Shown: one piece after another, positions 13,033 to 25,400 of the stretch | Position numbering within the stretch: position 1 is the first letter of the stretch | Layout of the letters: each line of letters starts with the position of its first letter | Source of the DNA: Prostheceraeus crozeri | Lineage: Eukaryota; Platyhelminthes; Polycladida; Euryleptidae | Assembly (NCBI GenBank): GCA_907163375.1 | Contig: CAJQUW010004456.1 | Span: forward strand, 186,001 to 250,000 | DNA: 64,000 nucleotides | Reading direction: 5' to 3' | Made by a program: the position numbers and the translations under genes | The notes under the pieces: generated by a model | The model's database searches: none | What the model saw: the letters and a program-made list of their open reading frames with translations, nothing else | Told to the model about the DNA's origin: nothing

Positions 13033-13038
13033 AGATGG

Positions 13039-13440
13039 ACAACAGGCGCATTTCCATGCATTCTTGATTTGCCCCCCCCCCTCGATTCCTTGACTCGAGT
13101 CTCAAGAGCTCGCACTTGTACTCATGGAATCTTTAATGACTGACTTGAAATCTTCAGTGTTTGACGTGCAATTAGAGAACGTAATGCTTCAAGAACTTCA
13201 CGGTGTGACTTTCAAAGTTAATAAAGTCAGAAGCAACTCGATATCAGATTTTGTCTAGGAAGTCATTGTCTTGTTTTTTAAACTCATGCGATGAGCATTA
13301 CAACTTTGTCTTTGTACATGTCATCAATTCACCTTCTGGGTTTCTATAAAATATCCTGCGTTCAATTTCACGTAAATTAGCTTAATTCTTAACTATATCA
13401 CGTACCACATGTGTTTATGGTAACCTTCGATATTTTGCAG
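13039..13440. promoter_or_regulatory. POLA1 5' flank or upstream intron
   Basis: A C-homopolymer (around 13071-13081) and ordinary AT-rich sequence lie between transposon copy 2 and the first POLA1 coding exon. No TATA box or initiator can be argued. The transposon ends about 400 bases from the start-codon exon. Confidence 0.3.
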
Positions 13441-13470
13441 GTTGCTCCAAGTGCCTTCTGATGTCTGATG
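13441..13470 (+). CDS. POLA1: POLA1 exon 1: 5' UTR and start codon
   Basis: A pyrimidine-rich stretch ending in TTTTGCAG precedes this exon and GTAAGT follows it. The ATG is at 13461, so only ten coding bases (M-S-D plus one base) lie here and 20 bases are 5' UTR. The acceptor-like upstream sequence suggests a further non-coding exon upstream, which I could not locate. The alternative is that transcription begins close by and no upstream exon exists. The upstream frame has no stop back to the acceptor, so a longer N-terminus is not excluded, but the MSDD start fits the family. Confidence 0.75.
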
Positions 13471-16400
13471 GTAAGTAAATGCAATGAGTTATTGTCCTTT
13501 CATATAAGACCTAATGTTTCTATTGACCTTCCAAATGCATACCAGTTCTCATTGCAGCCGAATCGAGCACGTTAGAATATCAAAACGCGTATTTCTCAAC
13601 AGAAAAGATGAGATATGATAAGTAATGATGATGATGCAAATGCGTGTGATGGTAGCACATGAGATGGTGTTCTACATTCATTCAAGAATTTACATGAATG
13701 ATGGGTTTACAGGATATGTTGCTTTGACATGAAAAGTCGTAATATAAGCAAGAATTAATTTGAGAATAACATGACATGCACCGAAGATTTTATTATCAGA
13801 AATTATACAACTTGCTGGATTTCTTACTGACAACTAATTTCTATAAAAAAAGATATTGCATCTTTCTAGAGATAAACCCTGAAATGATAAGTGCTATTCC
13901 TAAACCTATGTGATACAAGAAGAGTTCCAGACTCTCCACACAGACTTCAGTGATCTTTACTGAAGCACGGGAGGCCATAAAGAAATATGTCCATGGTTTT
14001 GATACGCCATAACGCCCGATCACTTCTATCTTTGAATATAGCGGAGATTGGCAGGCATGAACTTCTTCTGTGGATGGGCGGGGGGCGTTACTTTGACTCT
14101 TAATTTCTTTTGGTTCTCTTTTGTATTTTCTATACGACATGTAAATTATTGCATGAATGGCATTTGAATGAATTGGATTACAGCAAGAAGCAGATTAGTC
14201 ATACATAGAAGCGATTAGAGATCATTAATATAAATGTGATAAAGCAGATAAATGGGCATTGGAATCACAGTAGATGGTTTAGGATACCCAAGTTATGACA
14301 TGTTTTCATCGTAATGTCCCTGAATTGAAAGCAATTTTTGTCAGCTCCTTTTTCAATTTCAGATGTTGGACTTGCCAAATCTCGCAGTCGACGATCTCGA
14401 GATGGAAAAGCGAGTCGATTTGATTTGTTAAAACAGGCACGAGAGGCTCGATCGCGCGGTGAAAAGATGACATTTCTAGTGAGTATGCATTGAATTGATA
14501 ATAGATGTACATATACTTAAGTGTCGGTTCGGCAGAACAAAAGAAAGCGCTTTCTCGAGAAAATTTTCCAATGTTTTTCTTTTCAAATATGTGAAGTTTC
14601 GTAGAAACAGCGATTTATGTGAACCTTCATGCCGTTTTCTGTTACTGGCAGAATTTATACTGTTGTTGGATTTCATTATGAAGGTCAATTGATGTCGTCC
14701 CCCTAAAAAGAAGTTTGCTGCTAAAATTATTTACAATTTTTAGTTATGTAATAGTACGTAATAGTAATAGTAAGTAATAATAATGTAAGTACGTTTTTTA
14801 GCAACAAATTGCAAATATTTTTTGCAGTAAATTATTGGAGAAGCGACATCAATTGACCTTCATAATGAAACTAGGAGACATGTTTTAAAATACCAATGTC
14901 ATTGAAATTGAATAGGTTTGAGGGTGGACCTCCGAACTAATGCATTATCATTGTGTGTTTTGCTAAATTTTCTGTCATATCTTGCATATTCCCTTATATA
15001 TAAACAAGTTACATGAAATCATATTCATTTTTTAGGATCAGGATGAATCTAATGTTTACGATGAAGTTGACGAAGATGAATACTCTAAAATCGTTCAGCA
15101 ACGACTTGAGGACGATTGGATTGTAAACGATGAAGGAGGTAATATCGAATGCGGAAAAGATATTTTTGATGAGTTTATTTCACGTTTTCCCTACACTTAA
15201 CCCAATTTATACATGTATTGACAATATGTGGACTGCATGCTTGGATTTATTCATGATTTATAGGCCTACATAAAAAAACTGCATGTAAATACATGGCTTG
15301 ATTCGTTATCACTCCCGCATATTGTGCATATTGATCAAAACTATTCTGTAATTCATGTTTTGGATATGATATATCGAATATGAATATGTCAGAATAATAG
15401 CCTTTATATATTTAGGCTTTTGCTGGAAATTTCTTGATTGTTGCGATGTTCTCGGCAAAGGGACATGTGGCAAGAATTGCCAAGTTAAGTGTTTGCATGG
15501 ATATCTTTATGGCTTGTAAGCAAAGTACAGATATCAATCGTTTCGAAGGATTTAGAATTTACTTGTCAGTGGATGTCGACTTAAACGATGTTTCAAGGGA
15601 CTTTCGAATTTACTATCCCTTAGGAGGTAAATCAGAAAGAGTCTTCATAATCATTAGATTTCATTGGAAGATGTATCACTGTCTTCAACATTGACGTTTC
15701 ATGTCCCTCTTCGTTATGTCTATGATAGTATGGAATGATGATAGTTCCAATCATATGCTTGGAACTTGTTTTCTGAAGGTCTTGTTGACCTCAACTGACT
15801 CGGAATCGGGAATGCTCTGTGACACACCATTAGAAATGCTAATTTAGTGACTCAGACCTATTGAAAAATCATTTAGCTTAAAGTTAGTGAATGTAAACTC
15901 AGCGCAAAAATTGAAAATTTGCTGATATTCGGAGCTCTTATTTTAAGCTTAACAGTATATTCTCTGCGATGTGATGTGATTATTCCGTTGGATGCATGCA
16001 TCGCTTCATAAGGTAGTGCTTTAGACATTTTAGAACACGCCAAAGTAAAGCAAATTTACATTAAGACTATTGGAAAAAATATTTCACTATGAACTTTCTA
16101 TATATCCGAAACTGCATGTTAAGATTCATACATGAAGTACAATACTTTTTACTGTCCATCTAAATCGAAGCATTTAAATTGAAAGCATTCAATGTCATCC
16201 ATCCATCCATCAACTTCTACCTCGGCGATTTACATCATCGCTCATAAATTGCATTCATCTCTATTTGAACCTATTTGGAACGTCTTCTTTCCTCAAGTCA
16301 ATCTTTTCACTTCGTCTTTAACCTGTTTTCTCTTCATGCGTTTCGGTCTTCCTCACATTCCTTGAATCTGAACTTCAAAGTGAGGCGCCTGTTTGAGAAC

Positions 16401-19400
16401 ATTCGGTTGCCTCTTCTCAGTTCTCAGTACATGCCCAAACCAGTGAGCTCAATTTGGCTTGCGAGTATATCAAGCATATCCATCAAGTCGTTCGTGCTCC
16501 CTCCAATAGTTCCACTCCACAAGCAGCTCATCATCGTCCTGTCTGCTCATCGTAGAGTCTTCATCTGATTTCATCTTCAGTTTCTCTACCAAACTGTAAT
16601 TACTGACCTCGTGTAGATCTGATAGATGTTTCTTTTCCTTTTTTAAATAATTTTTTCGTTCAAATAACAGCTCTTCTATAGATTTCCCCCACCCAATATA
16701 AAGAACAGAACAGATTTATACCATGATACAAAGGATATTAAGTTTGCCAGAAGTTTCTACCCATAGTCTCTAGCGATGGCAAATTTTAGCCAGAGTCTCA
16801 CTCTCGCCACAAGTGCCGTATTCGTGTCTACAGTGTATACCATGTAACATGTTTCTAATTGTTATCAATTTATATATGGATATTATGGATACAACGTAAA
16901 TCATGCTGCCTTAATCGCATAGGAAGGAAATGAAGCATTTGTTTGCAGATGAGGAGGGATACGTTGACGATGGACGTGAAATTTTCGACGAGATGGAGGA
17001 AGGAGAAGAAGAGACCAGAGTTGATAAGAAAGGTAAAAAGAAAAGGAATGCCAATATTAGAAAACCTGGTCAATCCGAATCCGTTAGTGAAGAGAGTAAA
17101 AATGCAGCTGCTAAACAGCGCCAGTTCATGACTCAATTTCTTGCCAATAAACCTGAACCTAGCCAGAAGAAGATGAAAAAGAAAGACGTGAGTTGAATGT
17201 TCAATCAGGTTTGATACTATGCCATTGTGATTAGAAGGGCAACCCCAATTGACTTACAAAATATAGGCCTACATTCATGACTTAGTAAATAAGAATTCTT
17301 TGCTTAAGTGTCACTGCACACTCCCTTTGCTGTGCTTCTCTCTACGGTGGTAGGATAGCTCAGTTGGTTATGGGCCGCCGTTCAGTGCGGAGATGCAGAA
17401 GGTCCAGGGTTCGATTATGTCCATCTCGGGAGGAAACATCGCTCTCACTAGAGGTTGCTAACTCAACTGACGAGAATTGTGGTTTTAAAGGCTGTCTCAC
17501 CTCTAGCTCGTTAGTATGACTTCATGCCTGGTTTGGGGCAGGGATGAGCAAAAGAAAAATATGTTTGCAAGTTTATACAAACACATTGAATTTATCTGAT
17601 GCATGACTGGACAACTGAAATGTAAATTAAGCTGCTTCATTTAAGCCATGTTATTTAGAGGATTAGTAGGAGGTTAATAAAATAAACTACGTTAATTTCT
17701 CAAAACCTGTCAAATATGCAAAACACATTTTGCAGGTACTTTGATTCTGCGGATTATCAGTAAACTTATTTTAATCCAGAATGCAAGTTAATTTATGTAT
17801 GTGGATTGAAGTAGTTAATAACATTCCTCAACGTGCTTTCCGAACTTGACGATATCTGCTGTTTCTCCCGATTGGTAATGTCAGAATATGCAGTGTTTTC
17901 AAGTGTTAAGGGATTATCGAATATTTTCATCGTTTGCGAGAGCGCCTGCTCTTATTGAAGAATTCTGCCTGAATAGTGAAGTTGGAAAACAGGCTGCTGA
18001 AATTGATGATAGTAATTGCTCTACCTAATTTTCACCTATACAAAGGTCTGATGACACGACAGTTTCAACTCAAACCCTTGAACTCAAAGTATCGACATCA
18101 ACAGACAACAAGCTTGTTGCCCCAATAATTATCAGTGCATGTATTATTTAAAGATTTTTATAATTTGTCACTTTCTCCTGTTGGAGCCACCTTCATGGGC
18201 ATAAACGTTCCATGAGACCCTCCTTCTCCTGTTCCCACCCCAATTTCTGTTTTAAAATACATTCGATGTATTTTTGCAGGACGTTACTCTTGTTGGTGAC
18301 AACAATCTCGATGATTTGTTGAAAGAGTTGAAAGGTGACGCTGAACCGGTGCAATTTGCTGCCCCAATCGATGTGAAGAAAAAGAAAAAGAAGAAGAAGA
18401 AACACAAACCCGATCCAATTCCCGTTGCTTCAAGGTTAGATTGATGATTCAATGGTCTTTTCGTACTGCTGAATTCGTTAGTTTCTCGGTTTAGTTTTTG
18501 CTTTACACGAGCTTCGACAGTTTCATTGATTGAACTAGACTTGTGAGATAAACACTATCAGCCATAATAGAAACCTTAGTAGAAAGGGAACATTGATAAG
18601 TGATCCCAGCTATCAATTAGTACAATATTAGGTTTCATGATGCTCGTATTATGAAAACTTGTATTATTAGTTCAATGCTAATAGTTGTAATTTATATAGC
18701 TGCATTTGTTAGTATTGATTTAAAGGGTTTAAGCCAAACTGCTAAAAGAAATAGTTGCGAATTGATCTTATATTGCAAATTTTCGCCGTTAAGACGGCCT
18801 TATCAAGCAGATACAACGATAAAAAGGAAGACATCAAAATTCAAAAATCAGTGATTGAAAATAGGTTTGGAAGAGAGTCAAGTTATTTATTATACATGTA
18901 AATTCATCAAAAAGTTGGTCAATATATTTCGACTATTTACACCATAGCCATTATCAAGAATCTTCCAAACTTATTTTCAATCATCATGAACAGCCAAGGC
19001 ATATTTCCTCCCTGTTATTTATCATAGGACATTGTCTTTTGATTAGCACAGATTCTCGAAGACGTAAGTTGATATCTCTGTCAATCACTGTTACATCAAT
19101 ATCGGACTTACACAATTGGAGGTGTTTGTAAACAGAGGAATGATGGTGAGTAGTGATGTGCGCGATGAATTTGACATCACCAGAATTCATTTGAAGTTTC
19201 TGAAATGTCATCAGGATAATTTATTGATAGACGCTGTGACGAAAATAAAATGATTTTGTTTTATTTCGAATTCGCTTTCCAGCGTTCCTAAAGAACGTCC
19301 AGCGGCCAATCCATTTGCAAACCGTCCTGCAACGAAACCTGTTTCTTCACGACCTTTTCTCGACTCCGTGCCAGCTCAGTCTGGAGAGAGGATGGAGATC

Positions 19401-22400
19401 GAGGAAGCAGTAAAAGAAGAAATTCCTGAGCAGCCTCAGCTATCGTCGAAGGAGGAAGCGGCTGAGGATTCGCAGCTCGATATCAGTGATATCAACTTCG
19501 ATGAGCCGATCGCCGATGTCAAGGTGGAGGAATCATCGTGGGCCTCACATTCGGCAGATAATGAAACCTCTGTACCTCTTCCTACTGTGACTGCGGATTC
19601 TGCATTGCCTCTTGTTCCTGGAGCAAATGACCAACAGGTGTTCCGTTTCTTCTGGCTGGACGCTTACGAGGACATGAAGCTTCATCCTGGCACCGTTTAT
19701 CTGTTCGGTAAAACTCGTGTAGTGAGTGGAGACAAGACCTGCGTCAGTTGTTGCGTCAGGGTGAAAGAGATACGAAGGAGACTTTATTTTCTTCCACGAA
19801 AGATGAAAATCAACATCAAGTCTGGAGAAGAAACACACGAAGAAGTGACAATGGAAGATGTTAAGATGGAAGTATCAGCGTTGTTGAGGGAGAAATATAA
19901 AATCTTCAACTTCAAATGTCAGGTTAGTAAAAGGTACTAGGTAATCGGCTTTTTTGTGCTCTGTCTGTGTGCATGACCGTTCATGAGAGATTATTTTTTC
20001 AATATCAAAAACTGTCTTTTATATGAATTCCTGTCCCTGCTCTGGAGAAACTTCAGTTTGACCTCTTCACTTCAGTCAATTAAAATGGGATATAGTACAG
20101 TATAGAATTTATTCGTGAAGTAGTTGCGATATATCCATTTTCCATATATCGTGAAATGTTTTCAGGATATTATTTTATAATTTACAAATTTAGGATGATA
20201 GCATGCATGTCTTGATGCCGATATAAGTTCGGCACTTGCATTTCAAATATTTCGTTAATATTTGCGCATCTCGTAGATGTCGGGATAACTTCGATGCAAC
20301 GCTACCCTATTTTAAGATATGCTGTTTCATCTCGTATAGCTGTCTCGTGATACGTAGACCAGTGGTCGGGCCAGCTGCGAAAATTTTCGCACTGCGAAAA
20401 TCTGCGAAAATGTTTTTAAAAAATCGTAGACGTAGACTCTAATTTCTGGCCCACAAGAAAATGTTATATGTTTGGCATTTGAAGCTAACAAAGAAAATAT
20501 TCTTCATAGGAGAAAAGCATAGCAGAAATGAACTTATGACAATGCAAGGTAGTCTAAGGTTCACACGACGCAACTCATCTCTGAGAACCATTTCAATTCT
20601 TGTCTCTGATGCTATGATTTCAAACATTTGGTCTCATTCACTTAACAATTTGCGAGCTTTCTAGACGTTCGCCTGTTTCGGAACGTGCAAACCACTCTGT
20701 TTGCAAGTGCTTGAAAGCGGTTGAACATTCCGAAATTTCACGAATTGTAAAGTGAATGAGAGCAAGTGCTTTGAAATAGCAACAAACATCTAAGAAAAGA
20801 GCTCTTTTCATGTACTACCTAGCAGTTGTTTTCGTTATAAATGAATTGGTTTCTTCAGTTAATTTGTATAACTTTGAAGAACGTTTACAGCTATACAAAC
20901 TGCAGCAATCATAATCAACGAACTGTCTGTTATCTGTTGTTTTGAGTTAGACTCATTGGCATGAAGAATAAGCGATTTTCTGGTCGAGTTTATATAGATT
21001 CTACCGTTATTTAGATTTTCTAGTGCAGGTTGCCTAAAGTCACTACCATGATCTCGACCTGCATCCAAATTATTAAGGGTCTCGCCGGTCAACCTGTAGA
21101 CCTGTGACCCGACAGGAAAGCGTCAAGTGAGATGAACCCCGAAAACATGTTTCCATCTTTGGGCGCGATGCCGTTCTCTCCATAAGCTTCTTTCACTGTC
21201 CAAGTGATGTTCCTCATCAGTAAGCAGCATTTTCTGTTTTATTGAGAGAAAGTAGAAATAAGCCAAGACGAAGAGAATGTCTAAATAACCTATATCTCTT
21301 GATAAAGAAGTCGTTTAGCAATTCTCAGCAGCTTCGACGCATTGTTATTTTCTTGCCAATCTATTTTCATTGCCAATGTTTCACACTCCAAGTCTGATCT
21401 TCGTTATATGAGTCACCAAGATGCATCGCTTATCAGGGAAAGTCTGACCATCAGTAAAGTAAACATATTTCCGATTGCAGACCGTTACAAGAAATTATGC
21501 GTTCGAACTTCGCGATGTCCCCGCCGAGAGTGAATATTTAGAAGTAGTCTATCATCCTTCCAAGGGGCTACTTGCACCAAATCTGAAAGGAAAGACGTTC
21601 GCACGAGTTTTCGGGACACGTACTTCCAGGTAAAAATAATGGGCACGAACATTAGGTTAATTGACATTGTATGACACAACATTGATTTTGCAGTCTCGAA
21701 CAGTTCATTCTCGATCAAAAGCTGAAAGGCCCTGGTTGGTTGGATGTTATAGGAGCACGTAAGTATATCAAATGCACAATCTTTGATGACAATCATAAGG
21801 CGCAACTGTCAGGTTTTTGTTGCACAGTTCGCATATATTGAATGAGGCTGTAGCAAATTATATAAAACTACCACATATCACAACTGGACTATCCGACACG
21901 TACCGCAGCATCCACAGATGGGCCTACATGGCTCCTATAATTAAATGTGCATTATATCATTTTCCATTTACTGTATGTGTTTGTAATTTATCGTTATAAA
22001 CAAAGCGATAGGTGTAATTAAGGGCTTCTAATTTCTTCTTATCATATTTCGCAAATTGTGATTGTCTGTTCTCATACATTTAGAGAACGTGTCTTGGTAC
22101 TCGCTGCTCGGTTCTACATCCTTGATTCCACCAGATTTGATGGTTGGACTATGTCGATAACAATGTTATGGACGTACTGCTCTACTCTGAGCACCACTAT
22201 CCTCTCATATCCTCTGCAGTTTGACGATTGGGTCTCAGATCGCGGAGATCCTTGTGTTCATTGTGGATCCACTTAAGACATTTTTTAATTTTTCTGAGTT
22301 CCCACTATGAAGTCATCGCTTCATATTGTTAAAATATGGAACTGTAAGTGAGTGGAATAGATGGATGATATCATGTGACACAAAAACAGGCACAACTTCT

Positions 22401-25400
22401 CCACTTGAAATGAAATTGTATCAGAGATTTGTTCAATTAGTTTTACAAAATCATTCAGTCGGTCGCAATTTTTCGAGGGAAAAGATTCGCTTTCCTATTA
22501 TTGTGTTGTTTACTTGGTGGAAAAGATTCACTTTCCTGTTATTGTGTTGTTTACTTGTGGAAGAGATTCACTTTCCTATTATTGTGTTGTTTACTTGTGG
22601 AAAGGATTCACTTTCCTATTATTTGTGTTGTTTACTTGTGGAAAAGATTCACTTTCCTATTATTGTGTTGTTTACTTGTGGAAAAGATTCGCTTTCCTAT
22701 TATTGTGTTGTTTACTTGTGGAAAAGATTCACTTTCCTATTATTTTGTTGTTTACTTGTGGAAAAGATTCGCTTTCCTATTATTGTGTTGTTTACTTGTG
22801 GAAAAGATTCACTTTCCTATTATTGTGTTGTTTACTTGGTGGAAAAGATTCACTTTCCTGTTATTGTGTTGTTTACTTGTGGAAGAGATTCACTTTCGTG
22901 TTATTGTGTTGTTTACTTGGTGGAAAAGATTCACTTTCCTATAATTGTGTTGTTTACTTGGTGGAAAAGATTCACTTTCGTGTTATTGTGTTGTTTACTT
23001 GTGGAAAAGATTCACTTTCCTGTTATTGTGTTGTTTACTTGTGGAAGAGATTCACTTTCCTATTATTGTGTTGTTTACTTGTTGGAAAAGATTCACTTTC
23101 CTATTATTGTGTTGTTTACTTGTGGAAAAGATTCACTTTCCTATTATTGTGTTGTTTACTTGTGGAAAAGATTCACTTTCCTATTATTGTGTTGTTTACT
23201 TGTGGAAAAGATTCACTTTCCTATTATTGTGTTGTTTACTTGTGGAAAAGATTCACTTTCCTATTATTGTGTTGTTTACTTGTGGAAAAGATTCACTTTC
23301 CTATTATTGTGTTGTTTACTTGTGGAAAAGATTCACTTTCCTATTATTGTGTTGTTTACTTGTGGAAAAGATTCACTTTCCTATTATTGTGTTGTTTACT
23401 TGTGGAAAAGATTCACTTTCCTATTATTGTGTTGTTTACTTGTGGAAAAGATTCACTTTCCTATTATTTGTGTTGTTTACTTGTTGGAAAAGATTCACTT
23501 TCCTATTATTGTGTTGTTTACTTGTGGAAAAGATTCACTTTCCTATTATTGTGTTGTTTACTTGTTGGAAAAGATTCACTTTCCTATTATTGTGTTGTTT
23601 ACTTGGTGGAAAAGATTCACTTTCCTGTTATTACGTTGTTTTCTTGATGCGTTTTCGTCTTTTCGGAAAATTTCGATGTACGCGTCGGGCAGCGATGTAA
23701 TTTTGTTAAAATTCTATGATTGTCGTGATCACAAGGGACACGTGACAGTTTCTCGTTGAAAGAATTTGGAAAATTATCATGATTCTCTCGCACTGACAAA
23801 CTCTCATTTCAGTCGACATTAATGTGGATGAAAAGCGTATTATATTGCTGTTTCAGAACAAATTCGACCTCCGCTCAGCTGGTGTAAGTTTGAAGTGGAC
23901 GTTAGCGATCCCAATCAAATATCAAGGGCCTCTGCTACTGGACTTCAATCACCACCACTGACAGTATTGGCTGTCAGCCTCAAGACAGTCACCAACAGTA
24001 AAGACTTCCAGAATGAGGTAAGTGTGAAAACTTTACTTTTGTCATTGTTTTTGTTGAAGGTGGCATGGATGCTCACAATTTTGAATCTTCGCAGAGAAGA
24101 CGTCTGATATGCTTAGAACATCCTAGGGAGATTTGATAGGCATTGAGATTTATGAGATTGTGCACACTTACAGAAAGATTTGTACAAAATTAGAAAAGAG
24201 CTTTGGCATATATAATAGAAATTATTTGAGATTGCTTTAGAAGTATTGTCTGCTGTCTTGTCAGTTGCGGACAGTGTCAAGGTGTATTGGAGAACAATTC
24301 GTAAATTTATTTGCCTTTGATTGGGAACTCCAGGAGGCTGTTGCAATAAGGTGAAGTAACGTAGAATTTTCATTAAAAGCCGTAGGAGGCATTTTGCAAA
24401 TAAGTAAGCTCAAGAAGTTGGGTGGAGACAAAGTTACGGAAAAATTGTCGATTGTACTGTACCTGGCCTTATGAAGAACCGAATGGATGTTCGTCTCAAG
24501 ATTCTGACGTGCGACTGCTGATCACCTGGGGCTATATGAATTTATCAGTGATCGCAAATAAACTTTTGCCATTCACATTTTCTTAATTGAGGCAAAACTG
24601 TAGCCTAGTCATAGTAAAAAAGCCCCACTTGTTTTAAGACAACGTGTGTCAGTTACATTTTTTGTGTTCTTCGTTTGTATACATAACGAATTTTGTAATC
24701 ATTTCTTTCAGATCGTGAGTGTTGGCGGTTTGATACACAATGAGTTCTTTATCGATAAGCCTGCTCCTAAGAAGCTCTTTCAATCTCACTTCACAAGTAA
24801 GGAAACTTTTTTCTAAAATGTAGCCAAAATTTCTCAAGTTCAAGATGAGGATATTGAAAAAATTATTGATATTTCCAATCGATAAATCATTTATCAATTT
24901 ATTGATTCTTTTATTAACATAAGTTTTGAATTTTCCAGTCATTCATCGAATCGAAACGGTAAGTGAATAAAATCGAAGGATTTCAGATTTCTACTTTCAT
25001 AAATTAATGGTAAAAGTGCAAGTTTTGCTTCTTTCCTTCATTTAAGTTCTGATACAGTGGCAAATTTGGTGAACGGTTAAATGTGAAAACAAAAATCTTT
25101 TCTACGTCTTCTGAAAGGGATTGTTGAAGACCGGTACATTTTACGCTAGTCATTGAGTGCGGGTGGAATATCTCGGTGAAATACCTTGACTAGGTATTTT
25201 CCACGATTGACCACTGCTGGATATTTATAAAAGCTAACCTCGACTCTGGAGATAAGTTCAGAAATGTATTTATGATAATTGATTGTTCAGTGCAGTATAG
25301 TGAACCAAATTCCCCGTTCCGTGAGCTTTATTCACTTTAGCTGAAAACCAGCTCCGTTTCCGGTTTGTGCTTAGGAATCATATCCACTACCCCGTCTGAC

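Noticed and set aside
15434-15694. 86-codon + strand frame between POLA1 exons 3 and 4
   Set aside because: Not needed for phase continuity, no similarity to the polymerase alpha family, and exons 3 and 4 join perfectly without it.
17346-17425. Possible tRNA gene
   Set aside because: Box A and box B are recognisable, but the cloverleaf does not close and a SINE body follows; a diverged second copy exists at 32011.
22326-23759. Long open frames of 477, 377, 251 and 147 codons with hydrophobic repeats
   Set aside because: They are the three forward frames of a stop-free 40-bp minisatellite inside POLA1 intron 8. All frames are equally open, so none is evidence for coding.
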